The notes below the pieces were generated by a model that was not told where the DNA came from, searched no databases, and saw nothing but the letters and a program-made list of their open reading frames with translations. Below, one piece after another: positions 1 through 8,918 of a stretch of 64,000 nucleotides of DNA (position 1 is the first letter of the stretch; each line of letters opens with the position of its first letter). The stretch comes from Neisseria macacae ATCC 33926 (GTDB taxonomy: Bacteria > Pseudomonadota > Gammaproteobacteria > Burkholderiales > Neisseriaceae). Made by a program: the position numbers and the translations under genes. Location: positions 434,001 through 498,000 of the forward strand of contig NZ_CP094241.1 in the NCBI RefSeq assembly GCF_022749495.1, written 5' to 3'.

Positions 1-10
1 CTTTATCCCA

Positions 11-22
11 AGGTCGTCTGAA
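11..22 (+). other. DNA uptake sequence (AG-mucDUS)
   Basis: A perfect AGGTCGTCTGAA lies upstream of the first gene. This 12-mer is the dialect described for the N. mucosa/sicca group and recurs throughout the window, singly and as inverted pairs. It may be one arm of a hairpin whose partner lies before the window. Confidence 0.9.
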
Positions 23-70
23 ATACATATACAAACCCAAAAACCTTCTGAATAAAAACAGGATTTTGAG

Positions 71-670
71 ATGAACACCTTATTGAAAAACATGATGCTT
101 GCCTTGCTGTCTTTGGGCATAGTGCAAGCAGTTTGGGCGGATGATGTTCCTGACTTGCAGAAAACCTTGCAATCGGCGAGACAGGGGAATGCCGCTGCCC
201 AATTCAATTTGGGTTTAATGTATGATAAAGGGCAGGGCGGCGTTCGCCAAGACCATGCCGAAGCGTTCAAATGGTATAGCCAAGCGGCGAAACAGGGATT
301 TGTCCTGGCCCAATACAATTTGGGTGTGATGTATGATAGGGGGCTGGGCGTGCGTAAAGATTACGCACAGGCAGTCAAATGGTACCGCCAAGCGGCACAA
401 CAGGGATTTGCCCAAGCCCAATATAATTTAGGTGTGATGTATTACGACGGGCTGGGCGTACGCAAAGATTATTCACAGGCGGCCAAATGGATGCGCCAAA
501 CGGCACAACAGGGCAATGCCAGAGCCCAATACAATTTGGGTGTGATGTATGCCGAAGGGCAGGGGGTTCGCCAAAATCTGAAAGTTGCCAAAGAGTGGTT
601 CGGTATGGCATGTAATAACGGCAATCAGTCAGGCTGTGAAAATTACCGCCGTTTGCAATCGGGTTATTGA
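71..670 (+). CDS. Sel1-repeat (SLR/TPR-like) secreted protein
   Basis: The protein has 199 residues. It opens with a Sec signal peptide (hydrophobic residues about 8-20, likely cleavage after VWA at 23). Four to five Sel1-like repeats of about 36 residues follow, recognisable by the recurring AQYNLGVMY and GLGVRKDY motifs. Such repeats form alpha-solenoids that bind other proteins. The mature protein should be periplasmic or surface exposed; its partner is unknown. It ends with a short cysteine-containing tail (C-N-N-G-N-Q-S-G-C). It lies 45 bp upstream of murD on the same strand, so the two could share a transcript, though a role in cell-wall assembly is only suggested by position. Repeat number often varies between strains in this family. 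The family call is secure, the function is not. Confidence 0.85.
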   Translation: MNTLLKNMMLALLSLGIVQAVWADDVPDLQKTLQSARQGNAAAQFNLGLMYDKGQGGVRQDHAEAFKWYSQAAKQGFVLAQYNLGVMYDRGLGVRKDYAQAVKWYRQAAQQGFAQAQYNLGVMYYDGLGVRKDYSQAAKWMRQTAQQGNARAQYNLGVMYAEGQGVRQNLKVAKEWFGMACNNGNQSGCENYRRLQSGY

Positions 671-715
671 ACGGTTTATGAAATACCGTCTGAAAAAACT
701 TAGGACAAAACCAAA

Positions 716-2053
716 ATGACTTTCCAAAACAAAAAAATCCTCGTCGCCGGACTCGGCGGTACGGGTATTTCCATGATTGCCTATCTGCGCAAAAACGGCG
801 CGGAGGTGGCTGCTTATGATGCGGAGTTAAAACCGGAGCGCGTGTCGCAAATCGGTAAGATGTTTGACGGGCTGGTGTTTTACACGGGGCGTCTGAAAGA
901 TGCGTTGGACAACGGTTTCGATATTCTGGCGCTCAGTCCCGGCATCAGCGAGCGTCAGCCGGATATCGAGGCGTTCAAGCAAAACGGTGGGCGCGTGTTG
1001 GGCGACATCGAATTGTTGGCGGACATTGTGAACCGCCGCGGCGACAAGGTGATTGCGATTACCGGCAGTAACGGCAAAACCACGGTAACGAGCCTGGTCG
1101 GCTATCTCTGCATCAAGTGCGGGCTGGATACCGTTATCGCGGGCAATATCGGTACGCCGGTTTTGGAGGCGGAATTGCAGCGCGAAGGCAAAAAGGCGGA
1201 CGTGTGGGTGTTGGAGCTTTCCAGTTTCCAACTGGAAAACACCGAAAGCTTGCGCCCAACCGCGGCGACGGTGCTGAACATTTCCGAAGACCATCTCGAC
1301 CGCTACGACGATTTGCTCGACTATGCGCATACCAAAGCCAAGATTTTCCGTGGCGATGGCGTGCAGGTTTTAAATTCAGACGACGTGTTCTGCCGCGCCA
1401 TGAAGCGTGCCGGGCGCGAGGTGAAATGGTTTTCGTTGGAACACGAAGCCGATTTTTGGTTGGAACGCGAAACGGGTCGTCTGAAACAAGGTAATGAAGA
1501 TTTGATTGCCACACAAGACATCCCGCTGCAAGGTCTGCACAACGCCGCCAACGTCATGGCTGCCGTCGCCTTGTGCGAAGCCGTCGGTTTGCCGCGTGAA
1601 GCATTGCTCGAACACGTCAAAACCTTCCAAGGTCTGCCGCACCGCGTGGAAAAAATCGGCGAGAAAAACGGCGTGGTATTCATCGACGATAGTAAAGGCA
1701 CGAACGTCGGCGCGACTGCCGCCGCGATTGCCGGTTTGCAAAACCCGCTCTTCGTGATTTTGGGCGGTATGGGCAAAGGGCAGGACTTCACGCCCCTGCG
1801 CGACGCGCTTGCCGGCAAGGCAAAAGGTGTGTTCTTGATTGGTGTCGATGCGCCGCAAATCCGCCGCGATTTGGACGGCTGCGGTCTGAATATGACCGAC
1901 TGCGCCACTTTGGAAGAAGCGGTTCAGACGGCATACGCCCAAGCCGAAGCGGGCGATATCGTGCTGCTCAGCCCCGCCTGCGCGAGCTTCGATATGTTTA
2001 AAGGCTATGCACACCGTTCGGAAGTGTTTATCGAAGCGTTTAAGGCTTTGTGA
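716..2053 (+). CDS. murD: UDP-N-acetylmuramoyl-L-alanine--D-glutamate ligase
   Basis: This 445-residue cytoplasmic Mur ligase adds D-glutamate to UDP-MurNAc-L-Ala in peptidoglycan precursor synthesis. An N-terminal Rossmann-like UDP-binding domain (AGLGGTG near residue 11) is followed by the ATP-binding P-loop GSNGKTT at residues 117-123, then the central ATPase domain with NISEDHLDRY, and a C-terminal domain containing DDSKGTN and SPACASFDMF. Length is typical of MurD. An in-frame DUS near 1482 encodes Gly-Arg-Leu-Lys, so the uptake signal is carried inside the gene. The gene is part of the dcw cluster. The next gene starts 13 bp after the stop, and that gap is itself a DUS. Confidence 0.97.
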   Translation: MTFQNKKILVAGLGGTGISMIAYLRKNGAEVAAYDAELKPERVSQIGKMFDGLVFYTGRLKDALDNGFDILALSPGISERQPDIEAFKQNGGRVLGDIELLADIVNRRGDKVIAITGSNGKTTVTSLVGYLCIKCGLDTVIAGNIGTPVLEAELQREGKKADVWVLELSSFQLENTESLRPTAATVLNISEDHLDRYDDLLDYAHTKAKIFRGDGVQVLNSDDVFCRAMKRAGREVKWFSLEHEADFWLERETGRLKQGNEDLIATQDIPLQGLHNAANVMAAVALCEAVGLPREALLEHVKTFQGLPHRVEKIGEKNGVVFIDDSKGTNVGATAAAIAGLQNPLFVILGGMGKGQDFTPLRDALAGKAKGVFLIGVDAPQIRRDLDGCGLNMTDCATLEEAVQTAYAQAEAGDIVLLSPACASFDMFKGYAHRSEVFIEAFKAL

Positions 2054-2064
2054 GGTCGTCTGAA
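2053..2064 (+). other. DUS filling the murD / L,D-transpeptidase gap
   Basis: AGGTCGTCTGAA begins with the last base of the murD stop codon TGA and ends two bases before the next ATG (2067). The whole intercistronic space is therefore an uptake sequence with no room for a conventional ribosome binding site, which suggests translational coupling. Confidence 0.85.
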
Positions 2065-2066
2065 AC

Positions 2067-2651
2067 ATGAAAAGAGGGTTGAAAATCAGTTTGGCGGCGG
2101 TTTTGCTTTTGGCAGTCGCTGCCGGAGTGGTTTGGTATTCCATGCCCATCCGTTCCGAGCAGACCGTTGCGACATCGGGCGAGTTGACCGTTGCCGAGCC
2201 AAGCGAAACGCCACTTCCCGAAAATGCCGTTATTGATAGATTGGTCGTACATAAAAGCAAGCGCACCATGTCGGCGTACTCGAAAGGCAAGTTGCTGAAA
2301 ACCTATCCCATTGCGCTGGGCAAGCAGCCCGTCGGGCATAAACACTTTGAAGGCGACGGCAAAACGCCCGAAGGAAAATACCGCATCAACGAGCGCAATC
2401 CCAACAGCGCATACCATAAAAACCTCGGCGTTTCCTATCCCAACGAAGCCGACAAAGCCTATGCGGCGGCACAAGGTAAAAGTCCGGGCGGGCTGATTAA
2501 AATCCACGGCATCAAAAACGGCTGGGGTTCTATCGGCAAAAGGCATCTGCAAAGAGACTGGACCGACGGCTGCATCGCGGTAACGGACGAGGAAATCGAC
2601 GAACTCTACCGCAGCGTGAAGCACAATGCGGAAATTGAGATTTTGCCGTAA
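2067..2651 (+). CDS. L,D-transpeptidase (YkuD/ErfK family)
   Basis: The protein has 194 residues with an N-terminal membrane anchor or signal segment (about residues 6-24) and a YkuD catalytic domain (about residues 55-194). The domain shows the conserved His of the HGIKNG stretch (H147) and the active-site Cys in DWTDGC (C169). Known family members form 3-3 cross-links in peptidoglycan or attach proteins to it through an active-site cysteine, acting in the periplasm. Some YkuD proteins with this architecture instead have L,D-carboxypeptidase activity. Its location directly behind murD, almost abutting, fits a cell-wall role. A DUS hairpin follows the stop, so the murD-ldt pair probably ends there. 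Confidence 0.88.
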   Translation: MKRGLKISLAAVLLLAVAAGVVWYSMPIRSEQTVATSGELTVAEPSETPLPENAVIDRLVVHKSKRTMSAYSKGKLLKTYPIALGKQPVGHKHFEGDGKTPEGKYRINERNPNSAYHKNLGVSYPNEADKAYAAAQGKSPGGLIKIHGIKNGWGSIGKRHLQRDWTDGCIAVTDEEIDELYRSVKHNAEIEILP

Positions 2652-2671
2652 ACCTTGTGTGCCATCGCCTC

Positions 2672-2715
2672 AAAGGTCGTCTGAAAACGTCAAGGCGGTT
2701 TCAGACGACCTTTTT
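2672..2715 (+). terminator. DUS inverted-pair hairpin terminator
   Basis: AAAGGTCGTCTGAAAAC is followed after a short loop by its inverse and a T-run. It forms a strong stem ending in U residues, the usual neisserial DUS terminator, closing the murD-ldt unit. Confidence 0.85.
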
Positions 2716-2854
2716 GCAGTAGCGGCAAACTTGTTCCTTTCCTTTATCCGGTGTGACTGTTTCTTAAAAATTGCCTATGCGGGCAAACGGCGAGGCGGCG
2801 GGCAGCCATGCCTGACCGAAAAAACGTGTGTTCATCAATCCGAAAGGAAAACCC

Positions 2855-4351
2855 ATGAATTTTCAAGACTACATCCGTTACGATGCCGTCGGTTTGGCAG
2901 AGCTGATCCGCAAAAAAGAAGTGTCCGCCGATGAAGTGTTGCAGGCTGCTTTAAACCGCTTGGACGAAGTCAATCCCAAGCTCAATCTGTTGGCGCACGA
3001 TTTGCGCGAACGCGCGGCGGCGTGGCAGGGGTCGTCTGAAAATGCCGATACGCCGCTGGCGGGCGTGCCGTTTTTGCTCAAAGACCTGCTGGCGGATTGG
3101 GAAGGCGCGCCGACATGGTCGGGTTCGCGCATGATGCAGCATTACATTGCCAAGCAAAACAGCGATTTGACCCAAGCCTATCTCGATGCGGGGCTGCGCG
3201 TGTTCGGCAAAACCACCACGCCCGAATGGGGCGCGTATCCCGTTACTGAAACCGAAATTTACGGCATCACGCGCAATCCGTGGCATTTGGATTACACCGC
3301 GGGCGGCAGCAGCGGCGGCGCGGCTGCGGCAGTGGCTTCGGGCGTCGTACCCGCAGCACACGGCAGCGACGGCGGCGGTTCCATCCGCTTACCCGCGCAC
3401 AACTGCGGCGTGTTCGGGCTGAAACCCACGCGCGGCCGCAGCAGTTACGCGCCGAACGCATCGGAGGCATGGCAAGGCTTGGTATGTGACCATGTGTTGA
3501 CCCGCAGTGTACGCGACAGCGCGGTTTTGCTGGACATCGCCGCCCAAACCCAAGAGCGCGCCCTGTATGCCTGCCCGCCGCCGCCCGAAAACGGTTTTGC
3601 AGACAGCCTGAAACAAGAAACAGGTCGTCTGAAAATCGCTTTTTGGAAACAGACATGGTTTGGCGGCAGCAACGACGAAGGCACGGAAGCCGCGTTCGCC
3701 CATAGTTTGAAACTGATGCAAGACGCGGGACACGAATTGGAAGAAGCCACGCCCGATTTTGCACCGCCCGAACAGCTCAACCGAGCCGCCCGCGTCATCG
3801 TCATGGGCGAAACGGCAAAACTGTTCTACCAATATCAATACGAAACCGGACAAAAACTGCCGCACCGCCTGCTTGAGCCGACAACGTGGGCAATGATTGT
3901 GCAGGGGCGGCAAATCAGCGCAGGCGAAATGGCATGGGCGCGCGACGTGATGCTGGCGCAGGAACGTGCCGCCAAAGCATTTTTCACGCGCTACGACGTG
4001 TTGATGACGCCCGTTTGCCCGCGCACCACGCCGAAAATCGGCGAGATGATGCCGCCGCCCGCCGCACAAAAAGCCATGCGCCTGCTGTTCGGCACGCTGC
4101 GCTTGGGTTTCCTGTTGAAAAACAACCCGTTTTTGGAAAAAGAAGCCGCCGCCGCGCTGCAATACGTCGGCTATACGTCGCCGCTGAACATGAGCGGCAA
4201 CCCCGCCATGAGTGTGCCGCTTTACCGGCATAACGGGCTGCCCGTCGGCACCCAGTTTGCCGCCGCACACGGACGCGAAGATACGCTGCTCCGCCTTGCC
4301 GTGCAGTTGGAACAGATACAGCCGTGGGCGGAAATACCGCAGTTGGTTTAG
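2855..4351 (+). CDS. Amidase (amidase-signature family)
   Basis: The protein has 498 residues if started at the ATG at 2855, which is preceded by a good AAAGGAAA ribosome binding site; an upstream GTG at 2828 has none. The amidase-signature serine hydrolase core is complete. The catalytic triad can be placed as Lys76 (FLLKDL), cis-Ser152 (GGSSGG) and nucleophile Ser176 (GSDGGGSIR). The family hydrolyses C-N bonds of many amides. GatA-like activity is unlikely because no gatB or gatC is near and the sequence looks like a stand-alone amidase; the substrate cannot be told from sequence. No signal peptide is visible, so a cytoplasmic location is expected. Two internal DUS near 3031 and 3632 lie in the coding strand. 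Confidence 0.85.
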   Translation: MNFQDYIRYDAVGLAELIRKKEVSADEVLQAALNRLDEVNPKLNLLAHDLRERAAAWQGSSENADTPLAGVPFLLKDLLADWEGAPTWSGSRMMQHYIAKQNSDLTQAYLDAGLRVFGKTTTPEWGAYPVTETEIYGITRNPWHLDYTAGGSSGGAAAAVASGVVPAAHGSDGGGSIRLPAHNCGVFGLKPTRGRSSYAPNASEAWQGLVCDHVLTRSVRDSAVLLDIAAQTQERALYACPPPPENGFADSLKQETGRLKIAFWKQTWFGGSNDEGTEAAFAHSLKLMQDAGHELEEATPDFAPPEQLNRAARVIVMGETAKLFYQYQYETGQKLPHRLLEPTTWAMIVQGRQISAGEMAWARDVMLAQERAAKAFFTRYDVLMTPVCPRTTPKIGEMMPPPAAQKAMRLLFGTLRLGFLLKNNPFLEKEAAAALQYVGYTSPLNMSGNPAMSVPLYRHNGLPVGTQFAAAHGREDTLLRLAVQLEQIQPWAEIPQLV

Positions 4352-4402
4352 GGTTTGCGTTGGATAAAAAGCGGTCTGTTTGCCCGAAGAAAAGATTGAG
4401 AT

Positions 4403-4445
4403 AAGGTCGTCTGAAAACATAAAAACGTTTCAGACGACCTTTTTT
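4403..4445 (+). terminator. DUS hairpin terminator after the amidase gene
   Basis: Inverted AGGTCGTCTGAAAA arms enclose a short A-rich loop and are followed by T6. Confidence 0.85.
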
Positions 4446-4663
4446 GCGTGTGTGATGGGTAGGGGAGGGCGCACAAAACGCCGGAATCCGACTGTCTTTA
4501 AAGAATCTGAATTGTTGCTTTGGCAAGAAACCTTTAGAATGACGTTTTTCTGATTCACGCTATTTTTTCAGACGACCTTCGATGTCCCGATTAGGCGGAG
4601 GGTCGTCTGAAACGCTTTGTTCTGGTTGTTTCGGGGCGGATTTGTCCGTCTGCCCCCATACGG
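4446..4663. other. ftsW upstream spacer with second inverted DUS pair
   Basis: The 312-bp gap between the amidase and ftsW (4352-4663) holds the terminator at 4403-4445 and a second inverted DUS pair at about 4565-4612 in the opposite arrangement (TTCAGACGACC first, GGTCGTCTGAA second), without a T-run. No open reading frame is supported. Confidence 0.6.
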
Positions 4664-5935
4664 ATGTTTTTCATGATTAGTCTTTCCAAACTTCTCGACC
4701 GCCCGATTTCTTTGGACGGTCGGAAATTCGATGTGTCACTGTTGTGGATGGTCGTTTTGATGACCGCCTTCAGCCTGGTGATGATTTATTCTGCGTCGAT
4801 TGCCTATGCCGCGTCCGAAGGCGGCAATCAGTTTTCTTTTGTCAGCAAGCAGGCGATGTTTGTCGGCGCGAGCGTATTGGGCTGCCTCGGGCTGTCGCTG
4901 TTGAGCATGAGCTTTTGGCGGAAAATCATTCCGTTTTATTTTGCTTTTTCCGCGATTTTGCTGGTGGTCGTGTTGTTTGTCGGCCGTGAAATCAACGGGG
5001 CGACGCGTTGGATACATATCGGACCGCTCAATCTTCAGCCGACCGAGTTGTTCAAGCTGGCGACGGTTCTGTATTTGTCCAGCCTGTTCACGCGACGCGA
5101 GGAAGTTTTGCGCAGTATGGACTCTTTGGGTTTGAAGCCGCTGTTTGTCGGTTTGTTCAATGCTTTTATGTGCCCGTTCAGCAAGGAAGCGCGTCAGAAA
5201 ACTTGGCAGAAGCTGAAGAAGTTTAAAAACATCCTGCTGCCTATCGTGATGATTGCGCTGGGTTTGGTTTTTGTCATGGCGCAACCTGACTTCGGTTCGT
5301 TTGTCGTGATTGTGTCGATTACGATGGGTATGCTGTTTTTGGCGGGTTTTCCGTGGAAATATTTTGCCGTCTTGGTACTGAGCGTACTGGGGGGGATGGG
5401 CGTGATGATTTTGGCGGCACCCTACCGTATGGCGCGCGTGTCGGCATTCTTGGACCCTTGGGGCGACCCTTTGGGCAAAGGTTATCAGTTGACGCATTCG
5501 TTGATGGCGATTGCGCGTGGCGAATGGTTCGGTCAGGGCTTGGGCGCGAGTTTGGAAAAACGCTTCTACCTGCCCGAAGCGCATACCGACTTTATCTTTG
5601 CCGTCATCGGTGAAGAATTCGGGTTTGTGGGGATGTGTATTTTGGTGTTCTGCTACGGCTGGCTGGTGATGCGCGCATTCTCCATCGGCAAGCAGGCGCG
5701 TGATTCCGGGCTGACGTTCAGCGCGTATGTCGCCAACGGCATCGGTATTTGGATAGGGATTCAGAGTTTCTTCAATATCGGCGTCAACATCGGTATCCTG
5801 CCCACCAAAGGCCTGACTTTGCCGTTGATGTCTTACGGCGGTTCGGCGGTGGCCGTTATGCTGGTGTGCGTTACCTTATTGTTGCGCGTCGATTATGAAA
5901 ACCGCAAAAAAATGCGCGGTTACCAAGTGGAGTAA
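4664..5935 (+). CDS. ftsW: Peptidoglycan glycosyltransferase FtsW (SEDS family)
   Basis: This 423-residue integral inner-membrane protein has about ten hydrophobic segments. SEDS-family landmarks are visible, including the GREINGATRWI region near residue 110, AQPDFGSF in the middle and the C-terminal LPLMSYGGSA motif. FtsW polymerises lipid II into glycan strands at the division septum together with FtsI. An alternative start is the ATG three codons later (4673). It ends 3 bp before murG, so the two are translationally linked, as in other dcw clusters. A longer hydrophilic stretch (about residues 165-190) lies between membrane segments. Confidence 0.96.
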   Translation: MFFMISLSKLLDRPISLDGRKFDVSLLWMVVLMTAFSLVMIYSASIAYAASEGGNQFSFVSKQAMFVGASVLGCLGLSLLSMSFWRKIIPFYFAFSAILLVVVLFVGREINGATRWIHIGPLNLQPTELFKLATVLYLSSLFTRREEVLRSMDSLGLKPLFVGLFNAFMCPFSKEARQKTWQKLKKFKNILLPIVMIALGLVFVMAQPDFGSFVVIVSITMGMLFLAGFPWKYFAVLVLSVLGGMGVMILAAPYRMARVSAFLDPWGDPLGKGYQLTHSLMAIARGEWFGQGLGASLEKRFYLPEAHTDFIFAVIGEEFGFVGMCILVFCYGWLVMRAFSIGKQARDSGLTFSAYVANGIGIWIGIQSFFNIGVNIGILPTKGLTLPLMSYGGSAVAVMLVCVTLLLRVDYENRKKMRGYQVE

Positions 5936-5938
5936 ATC

Positions 5939-7006
5939 ATGGGTGGTAAAACTTTCATGCTGATGGCGGGCGGTACCGGCGGCCATATTTTTCCTGCGCT
6001 GGCGGTGGCGGACTCATTGCGCGCGCGCGGCCATCATGTGATTTGGCTGGGCAGCGAAGGCTCGATGGAAGAACGCATCGTGCCGCAATACGACATCCTG
6101 CTCGAAACGCTGGCGATTAAAGGCGTGCGCGGCAACGGCATCAAACGCAAGCTGATGTTGCCGTTCACTTTGTATAAAACCGTCCGCGAAGCGCAGCGGA
6201 TTATCCGCAAACACCGCGTTGAGTGCGTCATCGGTTTCGGCGGCTTCGTTACCTTCCCCGGCGGTTTGGCAGCGAAGCTGTTGGGCGTGCCGATTGTGAT
6301 TCACGAACAAAACGCTGTGGCAGGGTTGTCCAACCGCCAACTGTCGCGTTGGGCGAAGCGGGTGTTGTACGCCTTCCCGAAAGCGTTCAGCCACGAAGGC
6401 GGCCTGGTCGGTAACCCCGTCCGCGCCGATATTGCCAACCTGCCTGTGCCTGCCGAACGCTTCCAAGGGCGTGAAGGTCGTCTGAAAATCTTGGTGGTCG
6501 GCGGCAGTTTGGGCGCAGACGTTTTGAACAAAACCGTACCGCAGGCATTGGCTTTGCTGCCTGACGATGCGCGCCCGCAGATGTACCACCAATCGGGTCG
6601 GGGCAAGCTGGGCAGCTTGCAGGCGGATTACGACGCGCTGGGCGTGAAAGCCGAATGCGTGGAATTTATTACTGACATGGTGTCCGCCTACCGCGATGCC
6701 GACTTGGTGATTTGCCGTGCCGGCGCGCTGACGATTGCCGAGTTGACGGCGGCGGGGCTGGGTGCGCTGCTGGTGCCGTATCCTTACGCCGTCGATGACC
6801 ATCAAACCGCCAATGCGCGTTTTATGGTGCAGGCAGAAGCAGGATTGTTGTTGCCGCAAACCCAGCTGACAGCGGAAAAACTCGCCGAAATCCTCGGCGG
6901 CTTAAACCGCGAAAAATGCCTCAAATGGGCGGAAAACGCCCGCACATTGGCACTGCCGCACAGCGCGGACGATGTGGCGGAAGCCGCCATCGCGTGTACG
7001 GCATGA
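5939..7006 (+). CDS. murG: Lipid II synthase MurG
   Basis: The protein has 355 residues and is a GT-B fold glycosyltransferase that adds GlcNAc to lipid I on the cytoplasmic face of the membrane. The N-terminal glycine-rich loop AGGTGGH (residues 10-16) binds the lipid-diphosphate acceptor. The C-terminal half carries the VVGGSLGA and CRAGALTIAEL motifs that bind UDP-GlcNAc. Length matches the family. An in-frame DUS near 6475 encodes Gly-Arg-Leu-Lys between the two domains. The gene follows ftsW by 3 bp and is closed by a DUS hairpin. Confidence 0.97.
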   Translation: MGGKTFMLMAGGTGGHIFPALAVADSLRARGHHVIWLGSEGSMEERIVPQYDILLETLAIKGVRGNGIKRKLMLPFTLYKTVREAQRIIRKHRVECVIGFGGFVTFPGGLAAKLLGVPIVIHEQNAVAGLSNRQLSRWAKRVLYAFPKAFSHEGGLVGNPVRADIANLPVPAERFQGREGRLKILVVGGSLGADVLNKTVPQALALLPDDARPQMYHQSGRGKLGSLQADYDALGVKAECVEFITDMVSAYRDADLVICRAGALTIAELTAAGLGALLVPYPYAVDDHQTANARFMVQAEAGLLLPQTQLTAEKLAEILGGLNREKCLKWAENARTLALPHSADDVAEAAIACTA

Positions 7007-7031
7007 TGACATAATGCGATGAACGAAACAG

Positions 7032-7074
7032 AGGTCGTCTGAAAACCAAGAAACGGGTTTCAGACGACCTTTTT
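7032..7074 (+). terminator. DUS hairpin terminator after murG
   Basis: AGGTCGTCTGAAAACC and its inverse enclose a short loop and end in T5. It separates ftsW-murG from the following methyltransferase gene. Confidence 0.85.
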
Positions 7075-7140
7075 GCAACTTGGCAGCCGTATTGTTCGGG
7101 AGTATGATGTAAATAGGAATTTCTCTCATTGGAGGCTGCC

Positions 7141-7968
7141 ATGTCCGAAAAAATCTCTCCCGAAACCGTTTCCGTCCTGTCCAGTACCATGCTGATTCCC
7201 CTGTGGGCGAAGGCCGTAGAGCAGGGTAGGGCGCAGCCGCTTTTGCGCGATGACGAAGCCGTGCGGATGTTGGACAAGATAGACTACGACTTCAGCAAGT
7301 TTGCCAAAGTCAAAGCATCGCAGGTCGGCTGTTGCGGGCGGGCGAAGCTGTTGGACGATATGACCCGGCATTTTATCGCCGAACATCCCGATGCCGTCGT
7401 CGTGCAAATCGGCGCGGGGCTGGATGCGCGTTACGAACGTCTGGGCAGGCCGCGCATTACCGCTTGGTATGATTTGGATTTGCCGGAAGTGATTGAAGTG
7501 CGGCGTATGCTGCTGCCCGAGTCGGACAATCATTATCTGGGCGCGTCCATGTTCGACGAAGCGTGGATGAACACCGTTGCCGCGCACGGAAAACCCGTGT
7601 TGCTCGTGATCGAAGGTGTGTTGATGTATTTTGAAGAAGCGCAGGTGCAGGACTTTTTCAAACAGGTTGCCCGCCGTCTGCCGCACGCCCAACTTGCCTT
7701 CGACACTATCCCCAAGGCCTACATCGGACAAAGCAAACGCCACGACGCACTCGGTAAAATGGACAAACCGCCCGAGTTCCGCTGGGCGATAAGCGGCACG
7801 GACGACATCCGACGCCTGATATCGGGTGTGGAAATCATCGAAGAAGCGGGTTTGAGCAGCGTCTGCAAACCGCGTTATCCGTGGCTCTTGCGCCTTGTGT
7901 ATGCGACCGCGTGGGGGCGGCGCAAACTGGATATGCGCTTGATGAGGATACAAGTGCCGTCAAGTTGA
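7141..7968 (+). CDS. Class I SAM-dependent methyltransferase (LCMT/COG3315-like)
   Basis: The protein has 275 residues. I chose the ATG at 7141 because GGAGG lies six bases upstream; an in-frame TTG at 7129 has no such support. The SAM-binding loop VVQIGAGLDARYERL and the following WYDLDLPEVIE are typical of the leucine-carboxyl-methyltransferase-like group that also includes O-methyltransferases of polyketide pathways. No polyketide genes are near, so the substrate is unknown. The gene sits inside the dcw cluster with DUS hairpins on both sides, so it is probably its own transcription unit and an insertion relative to the ancestral murG-murC order. Confidence 0.82.
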   Translation: MSEKISPETVSVLSSTMLIPLWAKAVEQGRAQPLLRDDEAVRMLDKIDYDFSKFAKVKASQVGCCGRAKLLDDMTRHFIAEHPDAVVVQIGAGLDARYERLGRPRITAWYDLDLPEVIEVRRMLLPESDNHYLGASMFDEAWMNTVAAHGKPVLLVIEGVLMYFEEAQVQDFFKQVARRLPHAQLAFDTIPKAYIGQSKRHDALGKMDKPPEFRWAISGTDDIRRLISGVEIIEEAGLSSVCKPRYPWLLRLVYATAWGRRKLDMRLMRIQVPSS

Positions 7969-7976
7969 TAAACGAG

Positions 7977-8008
7977 AGGTCGTCTGAAAACCGGTTTCAG
8001 ACGACCTT
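7977..8008 (+). terminator. DUS hairpin after the methyltransferase gene
   Basis: AGGTCGTCTGAAAACC is followed almost at once by GGTTTCAGACGACCT. The stem is long with a minimal loop and no T-run beyond TT. Confidence 0.7.
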
Positions 8009-8035
8009 CAGGCTTTGATGGTAAATTTATATCGT

Positions 8036-8057
8036 CATTCCTGTATAGGCGGGAGTG
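8036..8057. repeat. Degenerate dRS3-like repeat
   Basis: CATTCC, eight bases, then GGGAGTGAC resembles a decayed dRS3 core (ATTCCC-N8-GGGAAT) with two or three mismatches. It is only a remnant. Confidence 0.35.
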
Positions 8058-8133
8058 ACGAAGCGAACTTGCATAACCTCATAATCATATAGAAAATTTC
8101 GATTTTGAATTTCCAACTTTCCGAGAAACCATC

Positions 8134-8844
8134 ATGGAACCCCAGGAACTCGACACCCTAGACCTCAACGAAGCCCTTGCCGAAATCCTGCAAGCCCACG
8201 GCTATGCCTGCCAAATGCAGGGCGAAAAAATCCTGCCCAATTTCGCCGTACCCGTACAACTTGAAACTTGGGCGTTTCCGCGCGAACACGCCAACGGCGC
8301 AGTGGTAAGCCGTTTCGATGTCGGCATTACCCTGCCCGACGGGCGCGAACTCTACGAATGCTGCGGCGACATCGGCGAAAATCTGGAAGAAGCCCTTTCA
8401 CGCAACCTGCAAAGCTTCTGCACCAACAGCCTGCACGTTTTACTGGATACATTCAATCCCAACGAAAACCATTGCCCGCACGAAATCTGGACGGCACGCA
8501 ATGGAAACCGTTTCCAAGCGATTTTGGGGGACTGGGTAACGAAAAATTTGGTCGAAGACACTGACGGCGGTGATATGGAAACAATCGGCAACATCATCCC
8601 CGAAGCACTGGAAAGCACGCTGCAAACCATCATCTGCCATCAAAACCTCAAAGCACAATATCATTTAATCCGCTTTTTCTACGCCCAATCCGACAATGTT
8701 ACGATGAACGTGGAATTTATGGTTGACAACCAAGAAGATGCCGCTGAAGAAGAAAAACAGCTTGCCGGTCTCCCTTGGTTGCGCAGGGAAGCCTATTACA
8801 GCGTACGCCGTTGCATCATGCTCAAGCCCTTGGATTCGGTATAA
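8134..8844 (+). CDS. Uncharacterised protein, DUF6348-like
   Basis: The protein has 236 residues, is acidic and probably cytoplasmic, with no signal peptide or membrane segment. The layout resembles proteins grouped as DUF6348: an N-terminal helix, a GITLPDGRELYECCGD beta-hairpin, and a C-terminal half with a run of Glu-Glu before LAGLPWLRREAYY. I recall this family from conserved hypothetical proteins and cannot verify it here. Some have been found near polymorphic toxins or immunity genes, but nothing like that is adjacent here. It is isolated by DUS hairpins on both sides within the dcw cluster. Function unknown. Confidence 0.65.
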   Translation: MEPQELDTLDLNEALAEILQAHGYACQMQGEKILPNFAVPVQLETWAFPREHANGAVVSRFDVGITLPDGRELYECCGDIGENLEEALSRNLQSFCTNSLHVLLDTFNPNENHCPHEIWTARNGNRFQAILGDWVTKNLVEDTDGGDMETIGNIIPEALESTLQTIICHQNLKAQYHLIRFFYAQSDNVTMNVEFMVDNQEDAAEEEKQLAGLPWLRREAYYSVRRCIMLKPLDSV

Positions 8845-8884
8845 GGCTATTGAAACCGTCAAAATCAACCCGTCTGCAAGATTT

Positions 8885-8918
8885 TAGGTCGTCTGAAAAC
8901 GGTTTTCAGACGACCTTA
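8885..8918 (+). terminator. DUS hairpin after the DUF6348-like gene
   Basis: AGGTCGTCTGAAAAC and its inverse are separated by only a few bases. The remaining space to murC (8919-9131) holds no supported gene. Confidence 0.75.
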